Part shown: piece after piece, positions 49,857 to 59,825 of the stretch
Position numbering within the stretch: position 1 is the first letter of the stretch
Layout: each line of letters begins with the position of its first letter
NCBI GenBank assembly: GCA_002394335.1
Contig: DGTP01000015.1
Span: 62,001-126,000 of the forward strand
Direction: 5' to 3'
Length of the DNA stretch: 64,000 bases
From: Bacteroidales bacterium UBA4333
GTDB taxonomy: Bacteria > Bacteroidota > Bacteroidia > Bacteroidales > Paludibacteraceae
Notes under the pieces: model-generated
What the model was told of the DNA's origin: nothing
Databases searched by the model: none
The model's input: the letters and a program-made list of their open reading frames with translations, nothing else
Program-made: the position numbers and the translations under genes

Positions 49857-52800
49857 TTACTTTACTTTTTGACCATTGATCGTGTACTCTACTCCGTTGC
49901 GGATGATGATAATCTGATCATTACGCAGGATCTTAGTCGTTTGTACACTACCTTGTACATCCTCCATGCCCGTTGCGGTCTGCTCTTGGTTGAAGACAAA
50001 GCGCATCCGTTTCGGTGCATTGTTCTGGTTGCCTGTGTACTGAACGAATGCCTTGTGTGCTTTCAGCGTACCCACGTTGATGCGGTAGAATCCAACACCG
50101 TACTGAGCCGTTCCGGAGAGCACGTAGCAGTTCTGAGCCGTGAGACCAGGGATGTCTGTTAACGGAGTTGCCTCGTCCACACCTTCGAGGTCATTGTTTG
50201 CCGTGAAGGTTACCGGTACTGCATTCGTCTTGGTTATGCTGTAATTTGCCATAGACGATACCAGGATTACTGCGTTGTCCGCCGGGATAACTTGACCTGC
50301 CATCGCTATTCTCGTGAGCACGAGGTCACTTCCGCTGAGGTCTGCTACATATGCAGCCACACCTTCCGGCAGGATGTAATTATTCGCGCTGTCATAGAAC
50401 GTGCTGTAGTATGTACCGTCGTTCTGCGGGTCTTTGTTAGCCGCAATCGTTGCACCGGTTGGAATATCCTCGTAGTTCGGCATAACCGGCTTGATATAAC
50501 TATAGGTCGCCATATTAGCCAAAGCTTGCTCGATCGTTACTTGAGTGCCGTCTGCGTCAATCTGCACTGCCGCCATGTCATTGAAGATCACATCTCCGCC
50601 GATAGCCGGGTTAGAGGTAGCCGTATTACCGTGGATCAGACCGCCGGTCATCCAGAACTGTGCGTTCGTTTCGCTATAGACACCACCACCAAGGGCAGCT
50701 ACGTTGCCGGTGATTTCTCCACCGTAGAGTGTAAATATACCCTTGTTGAGGATACCACCACCGTTGCCGGTTGTCTTACCGCCGGTGATTTGTCCTTCGC
50801 CCATGATAGCGAGGGTACCGTTGTTAACGATGACAGAACCGTTTTCAACTGCGGATGTCAGGGCACGGTCGATATTGAAGCCGTTGAGCTCGAGCACTAC
50901 CGTCTTGCCTTCCGGAACGGTCAGGGCCGCGTCGGTACTTGCTGCGGTTACGTTTTCACCGAGTTTGATGACACCGCCGTTGGTCATCGCTGCTTGGAGG
51001 GCAGCCCAACCGGTTACAGGACCTTCCTCTTTCTGCATCTCGATTCCTGCATTCTGGCTCTCCAGACCGGTGATCTCACCGTTCTTGAGCGTCACATGCA
51101 AGGTCTCTTGACCCATACCTGTCTGTGCCGGCAGGTTGCAGGTCAGAGTATATGTATAAGAGCCGTCCGTGTTTGCTGCCTTGCTTGCTGCCGTAAACGC
51201 TGCAAAAGGCAGGTCAAATGCGTAATTGCCACCCATAAACGATGCATGGAATGCTTCTGCACCACCGCGGCTGTAACTGATTACACCCGTCTGGGTTCCA
51301 TAACCCGTCCAGACATCCTCACCGAGAGCTGTCCACAATTCTTGCAGCAGTTCGTTCTGCAGTGCCTCCGGGTCAGCCGGTTGCAGATCGTCGTAGTTCG
51401 GCATAGCCGGTTGTACATAAGCGAGGGTTGACATGGAAGCCAGTGCTTCAGCAATACTTACCTTGTCACCATCCGCGTTGATCTGAACCGCTGCCTGTGC
51501 GTTGAAGATCACCTCACCGCCGATTGCCGGGTGGGTGGTTGCCGTGTTGCCCTTGATCAGACCGCCGGTCATCCAGAAGCCTTGCTCACCTCCGTTGTTA
51601 TAAACACCACCGCCGAGGGCAGCTACGTTGCCGGTGATCTCACCGCCGTAGAGGGTCAGAACACCGTTGTTGAGGATACCACCACCGTTGCCGGTTGTCT
51701 TACCACCGGTGATCTGTCCTTCACCCATGATAGCAAGGGTACCGTTATTGATGATGACACTACCATCCGCTACTGCGCTCGTGAGCGCGCGGTTAATAAT
51801 GTGTCCGTTCAGTTCCAGCATGACAGTCTTGCCTGCCGGTACTACCAACGCACCTTCGTTATTGCTATCTGCTACGTCTGCTGCCAGTTTGATCACACCA
51901 CCTTGAGCAAACGCTGCTTGCAATGCTGCCCAACCGCTGATCTCTTCTTCCTTATTCATCTCGATTCCTGCATTCTGGCTCTCCAGACCGGTGATCTCAC
52001 CGTTCTTGAGCGTTACATGCAAGGTCTCTTGACCCATACCTGTCTGTGCCGGCAGGTTGCAGGTCAGAGTATATGTATAAGAGCCGTCCGTGTTCGCTGC
52101 CTTGCTTGCTGCCGTAAACGCTGCAAAAGGCAGGTCAAATGCGTAGTTACCACCCATAAACGATGCATGGAATGCTTCTGCACCACCACGGCTGTAACTG
52201 ATTACACCCGTTTGGGTTCCATAACCTGTCCAGACATCCTCACCGAGAGCTGTCCACAATTCTTGCAGCAGTTCGTTCTGCAGTGCCTCCGGGTCAGCCG
52301 GTTGCAGATCGTCGTAGTTCGGCATAGCCGGTTGTACATAAGCGAGTGTTGACATGGAAGCCAGTGCTTCAGCAATACTTACCTTGTCACCATCCGCATT
52401 GATCTGTACCACAGCCTGAGCGTTGAAGATCACCTCACCGCCGATAGCCGGGTGGGTGGTTGCCGTGTTGCCCTTGATCAGACCGCCGGTCATCCAGAAT
52501 CCTTGCTCACCTCCGTTGTTATATACACCACCGCCGAGGGCAGCTACGTTGCCGGTGATCTCACCGCCGTAGAGGGTCAGAACACCGTTGTTGAGGATAC
52601 CACCACCGTTGCCGGTTGTCTTACCGCCGGTGATCTGTCCTTCACCCATGATAGCAAGAGTTCCGTTATTGATGATGACACTACCATCCGCTACTGCGCT
52701 CGTGAGCGCGCGGTTAATAATGTGTCCGTTCAGCTCTAACATGACAGTCTTGCCTGCCGGTACTACCAACGCACCTTCGTTATTGCTGTCTGCTACGTCT

Positions 52801-55061
52801 GCTGCCAGTTTGATCACACCACCTTGAGCAAATGCGTTCTGCAGGGATGCCCAACCGCTGATCTCTTCTTCCTTAGTCATCTCGATTCCTGCATTCTGGC
52901 TCTCCAGACCGGTGATCTCACCGTTCTTGAGCGTCACATGCAAGGTCTCTTGACCCATACCTGTCTGTGCCGGCAGGTTGCAGGTCAGAGTATATGTATA
53001 AGAGCCGTCCGTGTTCGCTGCCTTGCTTGCTGCCGTAAACGCTGCGAAAGGCAGGTCAAATGCGTAGTTACCACCCATAAACGATGCATGGAATGCTTCT
53101 GCACCACCGCGGCTGTAACTGATTACACCCGTCTGGGTTCCATAACCCGTCCAGACATCCTCACCGAGAGCTGTCCACAATTCTTGCAGCAGTTCGTTCT
53201 GCAGTGCCTCCGGGTCAGCCGGTTGCAGATCGTCGTAGTTCGGCATAGCCGGTTGTACATAAGCGAGGGTTGACATGGAAGCCTGTGCTTCAGCAATACT
53301 TACCTTGTCACCATCCGCATTGATCTGTACCACAGCCTGTGCGTTGAAGATGACATTACCGCCGATAGCCGGGTGGGTGGTTGCCGTGTTGCCCTTGATC
53401 AGACCGCCGGTCATCCAGAAGCCTTGCTCACCTCCGTTGTTATAAACACCACCGCCGAGGGCAGCTACGTTGCCGGTGATCTCACCGCCGTAGAGGGTCA
53501 GGACACCGTTGTTGAGGATACCACCACCGTTGCCGGTTGTCTTACCGCCGGTGATCTGTCCTTCACCCATGATAGCAAGGGTTCCGTTGTTGATGATGAC
53601 ACTACCATCCGCTACTGCGCTCGTGAGCGCGCGGTTAATAATGTGTCCGTTCAGTTCCAGCATGACAGTCTTGCCTGCCGGTACTACCAACGCACCTTCG
53701 TTATTGCTGTCTGCTACGTCTGCTGCCAGTTTGATCACACCGCCTTGAGCAAATGCGTTCTGCAGGGATGCCCAACCGCTGATCTCTTCTTCCTTATTCA
53801 TCTCGATTCCTGCATTCTCGCTCTCCAGACCGGTGATCTCACCGTTCTTGAGCGTTACATGCAAGGTCTCTTGACCCATACCTGTCTGTGCCGGCAGGTT
53901 GCAGGTCAGAGTATATGTATAAGAGCCGTCCGTGTTCGCTGCCTTGCTTGCTGCCGTAAACGCTGCGAAAGGCAGGTCAAATGCGTAATTGCCACCCATA
54001 AACGATGCATGGAATGCTTCTGCACCACCGCGGCTGTAACTGATTACACCCGTCTGGGTTCCATAACCCGTCCAGACATCCTCACCGAGAGCTGTCCACA
54101 ATTCTTGCAGCAGTTCGTTCTGCAGTGCCTCCGGGTCAGCCGGTTCAGGAGTCGAACCGCCGTTGCCGGTAAAGCGGAACTCGCATAACTGCATACAGTT
54201 ATCATATTCCGGCTCATAGACCATGAATCGGAAGTACTTGTACGTACCTGTTTGATCCAAGGTGAAGGAAAAGTCCGTGAAGTCAGCCACCTGCATGGTG
54301 TTGTCATTAGTCACCGTAGCAATCGTTGTCCAAGCATCACCGGCATTCAGTTTAGCCTTAATCTTCCATGAATTCGGATTACGACCTTCTCCCCACTTTG
54401 TATTGTCGTTACCGGTAGTCAGGATATAACCGGTTACATTGATCGGGTTTGCCGAATTGAAATCCACCCACCAGCAAGATTCAGACTCACCCGATGGAAC
54501 GGATTTGTGCTGTCCGTCAGCGCACCATTTGGTCCAATCTACCCCTTCATTTCCGGGAGCAAACAAACCATCCACCAATTTGGAATGGTCTTCTCCACCA
54601 AATCCACCGCAACCATCTGTTGCCGTAAAGCCGGCGAAAATCGTAGGATCCTGTTGCGGATCAGGGGTCATCAATTCCCAATGAGCGACAAAGGACTTGT
54701 CACCCGTTGAGCCTTGTGTAATAGAAACCTCGAGTTGCGGCTCATTTCCATTTGAACCCGTCCAACCTGTGAATATATTATTCTCTTTGGTAGGGGCTTT
54801 CAGTGTTACTGTCTCATCCTCATAATAAAGAGAAGGGTTCTCAGCGTGGTTAACACCACCGTCCAAATCATACGAAATAGCAAACTCACCCCAATAGTCG
54901 GCATGCAACAGAATTTGATATGCCGGCATCGGCGTCGTCCATGTGTTTTCGCCTGCCGGTGTCATGGGAGTCTGTGCCCATAAGCCTTGAACCATCACCA
55001 GCAAAAAGGCGAGGGCCATTGATAATCTTGTTTTCATATATCTCATATTTTTAGTTTTCAT
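49857..55061 (-). CDS. Large repetitive secreted surface protein with T9SS-like tail
   Basis: A 1734-residue protein; a start at 55037 (MKTRLSMALAFLLVMVQG) gives a cleaner signal. Residues ~50-130 are InlB/Listeria-Bacteroides-like (ISYDLDGGVNHAEN, GWTGSNG). Residues ~135-305 are discoidin-like (KLVDGLFAPGNEGVDWTKW, SWKIKAKLNAGDAWTTI). Four near-identical units of 307 residues follow (about 305-1530), each with ADPEALQNELLQELW and a beta-helix-like part (GTLAIMGEGQITGG, NGGEQGFWMTGGLI). The last ~200 residues match the end of the protein at 61786 and finish with ILRNDQIIIIRNGVEYTING. Probably an adhesin; ligand unknown. It follows the 1053-residue gene by 12 bases. Confidence 0.88.
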   Translation of the reverse strand: MKTKNMRYMKTRLSMALAFLLVMVQGLWAQTPMTPAGENTWTTPMPAYQILLHADYWGEFAISYDLDGGVNHAENPSLYYEDETVTLKAPTKENNIFTGWTGSNGNEPQLEVSITQGSTGDKSFVAHWELMTPDPQQDPTIFAGFTATDGCGGFGGEDHSKLVDGLFAPGNEGVDWTKWCADGQHKSVPSGESESCWWVDFNSANPINVTGYILTTGNDNTKWGEGRNPNSWKIKAKLNAGDAWTTIATVTNDNTMQVADFTDFSFTLDQTGTYKYFRFMVYEPEYDNCMQLCEFRFTGNGGSTPEPADPEALQNELLQELWTALGEDVWTGYGTQTGVISYSRGGAEAFHASFMGGNYAFDLPFAAFTAASKAANTDGSYTYTLTCNLPAQTGMGQETLHVTLKNGEITGLESENAGIEMNKEEEISGWASLQNAFAQGGVIKLAADVADSNNEGALVVPAGKTVMLELNGHIINRALTSAVADGSVIINNGTLAIMGEGQITGGKTTGNGGGILNNGVLTLYGGEITGNVAALGGGVYNNGGEQGFWMTGGLIKGNTATTHPAIGGNVIFNAQAVVQINADGDKVSIAEAQASMSTLAYVQPAMPNYDDLQPADPEALQNELLQELWTALGEDVWTGYGTQTGVISYSRGGAEAFHASFMGGNYAFDLPFAAFTAASKAANTDGSYTYTLTCNLPAQTGMGQETLHVTLKNGEITGLESQNAGIEMTKEEEISGWASLQNAFAQGGVIKLAADVADSNNEGALVVPAGKTVMLELNGHIINRALTSAVADGSVIINNGTLAIMGEGQITGGKTTGNGGGILNNGVLTLYGGEITGNVAALGGGVYNNGGEQGFWMTGGLIKGNTATTHPAIGGEVIFNAQAVVQINADGDKVSIAEALASMSTLAYVQPAMPNYDDLQPADPEALQNELLQELWTALGEDVWTGYGTQTGVISYSRGGAEAFHASFMGGNYAFDLPFAAFTAASKAANTDGSYTYTLTCNLPAQTGMGQETLHVTLKNGEITGLESQNAGIEMNKEEEISGWAALQAAFAQGGVIKLAADVADSNNEGALVVPAGKTVMLELNGHIINRALTSAVADGSVIINNGTLAIMGEGQITGGKTTGNGGGILNNGVLTLYGGEITGNVAALGGGVYNNGGEQGFWMTGGLIKGNTATTHPAIGGEVIFNAQAAVQINADGDKVSIAEALASMSTLAYVQPAMPNYDDLQPADPEALQNELLQELWTALGEDVWTGYGTQTGVISYSRGGAEAFHASFMGGNYAFDLPFAAFTAASKAANTDGSYTYTLTCNLPAQTGMGQETLHVTLKNGEITGLESQNAGIEMQKEEGPVTGWAALQAAMTNGGVIKLGENVTAASTDAALTVPEGKTVVLELNGFNIDRALTSAVENGSVIVNNGTLAIMGEGQITGGKTTGNGGGILNKGIFTLYGGEITGNVAALGGGVYSETNAQFWMTGGLIHGNTATSNPAIGGDVIFNDMAAVQIDADGTQVTIEQALANMATYSYIKPVMPNYEDIPTGATIAANKDPQNDGTYYSTFYDSANNYILPEGVAAYVADLSGSDLVLTRIAMAGQVIPADNAVILVSSMANYSITKTNAVPVTFTANNDLEGVDEATPLTDIPGLTAQNCYVLSGTAQYGVGFYRINVGTLKAHKAFVQYTGNQNNAPKRMRFVFNQEQTATGMEDVQGSVQTTKILRNDQIIIIRNGVEYTINGQKVK
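50449..54147 (-). repeat. Four 921-bp intragenic tandem repeats
   Basis: The marker GGGTCAGCCGG occurs at 51370, 52291, 53212 and 54133, exactly 921 bases (307 codons) apart. The three promoter-proximal units are almost identical; the fourth (50449-51369) differs more, mainly in its second half. Unequal recombination can change copy number without breaking the frame. Confidence 0.9.
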
Positions 55062-55073
55062 AGTATATAGATA

Positions 55074-58000
55074 TTAGTATGCAAATACTGCGCGGTAGTA
55101 ATACTTGAAGTTGTCGTGGTCATTCGCCCACCACCAGGTAGCCCATCCGTCACCTCCGGTACCAACGTGCCAAGTACCGATATTACTATTACCATCGGCA
55201 CGAGTGCTGCTGCCGTAGTTGTTGTCGGTTTTCATAGCCGTACCACCGGTAGCATTGTTGATTGCGGTACGCAGTTCAGACCATTTACAGAGGTTCGGGT
55301 TCTGACCATGCACTAAACCTGCCGGGTTGGTGAGAGAAGAACCCTTGTAGGCATTCATGATATAACGCCAATCGCACACGGTCGGTATTCTCCAACCTTT
55401 TGCAACTGCCCAGTCTCGAATTTTATAGTTAGACGAACTTGCAAAGTCATAATAACCACCTGCGTCATTAGAATAAACGGTTCCCCATACATTCACTGGA
55501 TGATTGCTTGCCCATGTACTGATGGCTGTAGCAGCGTCTGCACGGCTAAGTCGGTTATTACTGATATCTTCCAAAGCGATACAAAGACACTTATCAAAAT
55601 ATTTGTCGCAACTACCTACATATGCTACTACAGCAACCAATGGTTCGCTCGAATAAGCTGCATCTGCTCTACTCTTCCATAGGTAACCATAGATGCCTAA
55701 GAAACGTCCTTTGTCAGCAGCAACGATATTACCTGGAGTACGGAGCACTGCTTGCGAATAGGTACAGGTCTTGCTGGCGGCATTGTAGTTAGTGGTAGCT
55801 GCTACGTTGACGGTGATGGTCACATTAGACGAAGTAGCCGCACCGTGTGCGCGGTGTACCGTCACTTTGTTGCCGCTGACGGTCGGCTTGGCATAGGTCT
55901 GATTAGAAGAAGTTGCGGTGATTGCACCGTCGCCCGTGCGCGTTACCGTAATATCTTTTGAGAAATCATCAGCCGTCATGCTGATGCTGGTTGTAGAAAT
56001 AGACATGTTCGGATTGGCTTTGGCGATCGTCACATTAAACGAAGTCTCGGCTACATCCGCATAGTTATCATTTCCTACCACGCGGTAGTAAACAGCGTAC
56101 GTTCCGGCATTGGTAGCTGACGGAATCGTTGTCCCCCATGCGCCTGAACCTACTTTGTATTGCAGCGTACCAGCCGTTGTAGAACCGGCATTCACCAGAG
56201 ACTGAGCATTGGTGTTATAAGTAAGATTAGTCTTAGCCGTCGGAGCGGTCAATACAACAGTTGCTTTAGCGATGGTCACGTTGAATGAGCCGCCTTCATG
56301 ACCGGCATAAGTTTCACTGCCTTGTACGCGATAATAAACGGTATAGGTACCTGCATTGGTAGCCGAAGGAACAGCGTCGCTCCATTCGCCCTCATTCACT
56401 TTGTATTGCATGGTACCGCCGGTAGAAGAACCCGCGTTCACCAATTCCTGCGCCGAGCCGGTATAGATCAAGCCCGACTTAGCGGTAGGAGCAGTTAGAA
56501 CAGGCACACCTAAATAGCTTACACTCTTAACGTGCTTCGTACCTGTATAGGTAGCGGTAACCGTTTGACCAACACCGACAGGACTGGCAGTAACTGACCA
56601 ATCCGAAGCCATCGATTCATCGGTGCTCACTGAATATGTATGCAGCGACCAGTTGGCTGTATAAGTCTTGTCGCCGGTAGATCCGTTGTTGATGGTTACC
56701 GTGGTTTGCGGAGTGCTACCGTTCGAACCGGTCCAGCCGAGGAAATCATTATGCTCCTTGGTAGGGTTATTCAAAGTGAAAGTCGCTGTCTCGATGTTAT
56801 AATTAGCAGGGTTGGTTGCATTACCGCCATCGAGGTTGTAAGTAATCGTATAGTTAACCGGTGCCCAACGCGCGTAGAGCGTGGTGTTAGCGGTTTTGTT
56901 CCATGTACGCGCAGAGGAACCATCGGCATTGTAGTATTTAGTACCTTCTGAAGTAGCGTCATAATAGCCTTGGAACGTATAACCGGTCTTGGACGGCATC
57001 GTTGCCGAAGGCATGTTAGCATCGAATGTAGCCGTTGTAGAAGCTGTACCGCCGTTACCGCCCTGCTGGTCGAACGTCACGGTGTATGTGCGCGCGTTCC
57101 ATTTAGCATATAGCGTTGTGTTCGAGGCGATGTCCCAGTTACGAACGCTGGTCGCGGTATTGTTCGCACCCGGCTTGAGGTACTGGGTGCCCGTTCCGTT
57201 CTTTCCGGTATAATAACCACCGAAACTATACCCATTACGTCCGGGGATATTTACCGTAGGTGTAGCGGAGCCGAAAGTAGCAGTCTTGGATGCATCTCCT
57301 GTGGCACCGCCTTGCCAATCCAAAGTAATGGTATACGTATTAGCTGTCCAGTTTGCGGTATAAGACTTGTCACCCGTAGAGCCCTTGTTAATGGTCACGG
57401 ATGTTTGCTTTGTGGAGCCGTTCGAACCCGTCCAGCCAGCGAAGGTATAACCCGTACGGGTCGGATTTTTCAGGGTGAACGTATTCGTCGTTACATTGTA
57501 ACTCGTCGGATTGCCGGTTACCGAACCGCCGTTGAGGGTATAAGAGATCGAATAGTTCACCAGGTTCCACTTCGCATAAAGAGTTGCACTCGCGTTCGCG
57601 GAATAGGTAGCACCCTTGGCATAGTTGGTACCACTACCATTGGAAGCGGTGTTCCAGCCGTTGAAGGTGTACCCTGCACGAGTCGGAGTTGTGTTACTCA
57701 ACGTGATGTTTTTATTCGTTACTTTTCTCTGGGCACCCGGAGCACCGCTACCGCCGTTGGCATGGTAGCTGACGGTGTAGGGATTAGAAATCGTGATGGT
57801 TTTCACATCTCCGCTATTATCTGAATATGTGATAGTATGATTCCCTTCGCCGCTTCCTACATTGATAGGCCAAACTCTTACATCGTATGTGCCGGCAGGA
57901 ACCTCACTGGTGATATCAATCCAGCAGTCAAAACCGTGTACTGTACCGTACAGTGCGCCAATGGAGTATGGGTCGCTACTTTTCAAATCAGGGCGATTCA

Positions 58001-58235
58001 GGTTGGCAACAGTGGCGTTGTAGCCCTTGACCGGATTAGTGTTCCCCTTCGGATAGATGTAAACGTGTATAGCAACAGTAGTACTGGGCTGATCAGGGTC
58101 GAGAGCCCAGCCCCATACATGAAAAGAGCCGTTGTGTCCCGTTACACCATCAACCGAGCCCATTGGAATTGTTGCCCACATACTTGTAGCGAGTAGCATC
58201 GCCGCAAATAATGAAAATAGTTTGATTTTTTTCAT
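55074..58235 (-). CDS. Secreted protein with InlB-like (Flg_new) and MBG-like repeats
   Basis: A 1053-residue protein starting at 58235 (MKKIKLFSLFAAMLLATSMWA signal); the open frame upstream contains the promoter. An N-terminal domain (~22-130) has GSFHVWGWALDPDQPS. Five InlB B/Listeria-Bacteroides repeats follow (~135-540; GYTFNGWNTASNGSGTNY, GYTFAGWTGSNGSTKQ), then two MBG-like repeats (TNLTYNTNAQSLVNAGST). The last ~200 residues (GWRIPTVCDWRYIMNAYKG, ending YRAVFAY) resemble lectin-like or Fibrobacter-paralogue domains. Unlike its neighbours it has no T9SS-like tail. Probably surface-bound or secreted by another signal. Confidence 0.85.
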   Translation of the reverse strand: MKKIKLFSLFAAMLLATSMWATIPMGSVDGVTGHNGSFHVWGWALDPDQPSTTVAIHVYIYPKGNTNPVKGYNATVANLNRPDLKSSDPYSIGALYGTVHGFDCWIDITSEVPAGTYDVRVWPINVGSGEGNHTITYSDNSGDVKTITISNPYTVSYHANGGSGAPGAQRKVTNKNITLSNTTPTRAGYTFNGWNTASNGSGTNYAKGATYSANASATLYAKWNLVNYSISYTLNGGSVTGNPTSYNVTTNTFTLKNPTRTGYTFAGWTGSNGSTKQTSVTINKGSTGDKSYTANWTANTYTITLDWQGGATGDASKTATFGSATPTVNIPGRNGYSFGGYYTGKNGTGTQYLKPGANNTATSVRNWDIASNTTLYAKWNARTYTVTFDQQGGNGGTASTTATFDANMPSATMPSKTGYTFQGYYDATSEGTKYYNADGSSARTWNKTANTTLYARWAPVNYTITYNLDGGNATNPANYNIETATFTLNNPTKEHNDFLGWTGSNGSTPQTTVTINNGSTGDKTYTANWSLHTYSVSTDESMASDWSVTASPVGVGQTVTATYTGTKHVKSVSYLGVPVLTAPTAKSGLIYTGSAQELVNAGSSTGGTMQYKVNEGEWSDAVPSATNAGTYTVYYRVQGSETYAGHEGGSFNVTIAKATVVLTAPTAKTNLTYNTNAQSLVNAGSTTAGTLQYKVGSGAWGTTIPSATNAGTYAVYYRVVGNDNYADVAETSFNVTIAKANPNMSISTTSISMTADDFSKDITVTRTGDGAITATSSNQTYAKPTVSGNKVTVHRAHGAATSSNVTITVNVAATTNYNAASKTCTYSQAVLRTPGNIVAADKGRFLGIYGYLWKSRADAAYSSEPLVAVVAYVGSCDKYFDKCLCIALEDISNNRLSRADAATAISTWASNHPVNVWGTVYSNDAGGYYDFASSSNYKIRDWAVAKGWRIPTVCDWRYIMNAYKGSSLTNPAGLVHGQNPNLCKWSELRTAINNATGGTAMKTDNNYGSSTRADGNSNIGTWHVGTGGDGWATWWWANDHDNFKYYYRAVFAY

Positions 58236-58303
58236 AATGTTTATTGATTTAAGAAAATATATTAGTTTGCTTGTTTTTTCTTTACAGATACAATATGTGA
58301 GTG

Positions 58304-58334
58304 CAAAGTTATAAAAAAGTTCGCATACGCGCAA
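58304..58334 (-). promoter_or_regulatory. Promoter for the two large surface-protein genes
   Basis: On the minus strand TTG (58334-58332) and TAACTTTG (58311-58304) are 20 bases apart. No promoter is seen in the 12-base gap before the 1734-residue gene, so the two are one transcript. Confidence 0.8.
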
Positions 58335-58347
58335 TACGTACACGCAA

Positions 58348-58440
58348 AAATTTACGAAGTGCAAAGTTTTAGGTGCAGAAATTTACGAAGTGCAAAGTTT
58401 TTGTGTCAATTTTTACACATTGCGTCAATTTTTCCACATT
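58348..58440. repeat. Direct repeats just upstream of the surface-protein promoter
   Basis: AAATTTACGAAGTGCAAAG occurs at 58348 and 58379, 31 bases apart. GTCAATTTTTACACATT and GTCAATTTTTCCACATT follow at 58412-58440. They lie 15-105 bases upstream of the TTG box and could be operator sites. Confidence 0.65.
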
Positions 58441-58483
58441 TTCCCTTTCGGCTCTCTGACGGCTGATAGAGTATAGAACACGG

Positions 58484-58511
58484 AAAAACCGCCCCGCTTG
58501 GAGCGATTTTT
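58484..58511. terminator. Bidirectional terminator (third copy)
   Basis: AAAAACCGCCCC and GGAGCGATTTTT, as at 47408. It ends cassette copy 2, read on the minus strand. Confidence 0.75.
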
Positions 58512-58534
58512 CTGTGTTTATTTACGATTTATTG

Positions 58535-58660
58535 ATGTACGATGTACGATTTATTTACGAGGGTCCGCTTCGCGGTTAATGTACGATTTACGCAGTTGGG
58601 GACTATCGTCCTTTACTTCCTTCGTACATCGTACATCCGTCCTTCGTACTTTCGTTAGCC
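58535..58660. repeat. GTACGA-rich repeat (third long copy)
   Basis: It matches the order of motifs at 47450-47580 (GATGTACGATGTACGATTTATTTACGA, GCTTCGCGGT, CGTACATCGTACATCCGTCC) and the inverse of 30436-30570. The centre has diverged. Confidence 0.7.
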
Positions 58661-58689
58661 TTGGTGTGCGGAATCATATTCCTGCCCAC

Positions 58690-58801
58690 AGACTAACCGT
58701 CGCGGGCTAACCCCTCGTATAAGTACCTAAACTCCGTTCAGGTAGTAAATACTCGGGGCAGCTCCGCTCTCCCCAAGGATTGGAAATCCTCGGGGACCCC
58801 A
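58690..58801. repeat. Conserved 3' hairpin element of cassette copy 2
   Basis: Inverted near-identical copy of 30322-30425. On the minus strand it follows gene 5 directly. Confidence 0.7.
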
Positions 58802-58804
58802 TGG

Positions 58805-59194
58805 TTAGCCTTGCGCCTCGTCGTACTCCTGTCCGCAGACCTTCCACAGATACGCGCGCATCGTGGTCTTGCCGCCGGCGGTGTCTTTCTGCGCGTTGAA
58901 CGCCTCCTGGTCGGCTGCCATCTTCGACAGATCCTTGGCACGCGCTTTCACCATCGCCTGCACAGCCGTGAAGCGTGCGCGGATCTCCAGCTCGCGTGCG
59001 GAGGGCTCGGTTGAACGGTTGTAGCGCTCGGCAGTAAAGGAATACACACGCTGACAGTTGGGGTTGGAACTTACCGCTATGCGGTGGGTGGCTACCAGAT
59101 AGTTGCCGTGGTTGTGACCGTTCTGTTTCTTCGGTCGTTTCAGTGCTCCGCTGATGGTCTCGATACCTGCGGGGCCTACTTTCATAATTGCCAT
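58805..59194 (-). CDS. Cassette copy 2, gene 5: 129-residue basic protein
   Basis: A 129-residue protein starting at 59194 (MAIMKVGPAGIETISGALKR). The frame is open to 59428, but the extra part is the non-coding leader. Apart from a few substitutions (e.g. TEPS for TEPT, AYLWKVCGQEYDEAQG at the end) it equals the protein at 29927-30319. Such high identity over 1.2 kb that also includes leaders points to recent duplication or gene conversion. Function unknown. Confidence 0.75.
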   Translation of the reverse strand: MAIMKVGPAGIETISGALKRPKKQNGHNHGNYLVATHRIAVSSNPNCQRVYSFTAERYNRSTEPSARELEIRARFTAVQAMVKARAKDLSKMAADQEAFNAQKDTAGGKTTMRAYLWKVCGQEYDEAQG

Positions 59195-59330
59195 TTGCGT
59201 TCGGCGTTTGCCGAACAGACCGTCCTGCGGACTGTAAGACCGCTTACGCTGTAGGACCGCTACGCTGTAAGACCGGTCTGCGACCTGAAAGACTCCTGCT
59301 CGGTTCTCCACGCCGTGGGAGGGGAAAAGG
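59195..59330 (-). promoter_or_regulatory. Leader of gene 5, copy 2 (GACCG units and start-proximal hairpin)
   Basis: The hairpin GTTCGGC-AAAC-GCCGAAC lies just before the start as in copy 1 (59199-59216 on the plus strand), followed upstream by ACCG-containing units with CTTACAG or CTGTAAG between. One more unit is present than in copy 1. Confidence 0.5.
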
Positions 59331-59774
59331 TTAGGGTTTAGGGTTAATGGTTGGTTGAATAGTCGAAAGTCGACTAATTTTTTAAGAAAAAACAATTTTG
59401 CAAGTCCTCTGATTTTTCTATCAGTCAAAAATTATCAAAAATGTTCCAAAAATTATTTTTCTTTTAGGTCAACAATTAAAGACAATTAAAGACAATTTTC
59501 TTTGTTCACGAATTTAACAAATTAAACTAATTTTTCTTTAAGTCAAAAATTATCAAAAATGTTCCAAAAATTATTCTTTCATAGTCAACAATTATCAACA
59601 ATTGAAGACAATTTTTTTTTACATAGGATGCATTTTTTTTAATTGTTGGTAATTTTGGACCAATAAAAATATATCAAAGATCAGAGTTTTTTCTCGCCAC
59701 GATAGGTTTCCGCGCTTGCGCTACGGCTCAGAATGATTCGCGACCTTGTCGCTCATATAATCTTTCGCCGTGCA
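59331..59774. repeat. A/T-rich dispersed repeats splitting cassette copy 2
   Basis: TCAAAAATTATCAAAAATGT with TCCAAAAATTATT occurs at 59424 and 59541, each with ATTTAACAAATTAAACTAA or TCAACAATTA nearby. These are the inverse of the flank of the giant gene. They lie between gene 4 and gene 5, where copy 1 has only ~50 bases, so they look like later insertions. No gene. Confidence 0.65.
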
Positions 59775-59825
59775 CTACGCTTTCCCCATCGGGTGCACTG
59801 CGTTAGCGCCCGTCGGGGACCCCTA
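59775..59825. repeat. GC-rich palindrome shared with 28262-28312
   Basis: CCCCATCGGGTGCACTGCG, TTAGCGCCCGTCGGGGACCC folds into a hairpin with loop ACTGCGTTA. Here it abuts the stop codon of the lipoprotein gene; in copy 1 it lies in the leader of gene 1. Confidence 0.7.

Noticed and set aside
50292..54188. Long plus-strand frames opposite the 1734-residue gene
   Set aside because: They repeat with the 921-bp period and mirror the coding strand; no start signals or promoters.
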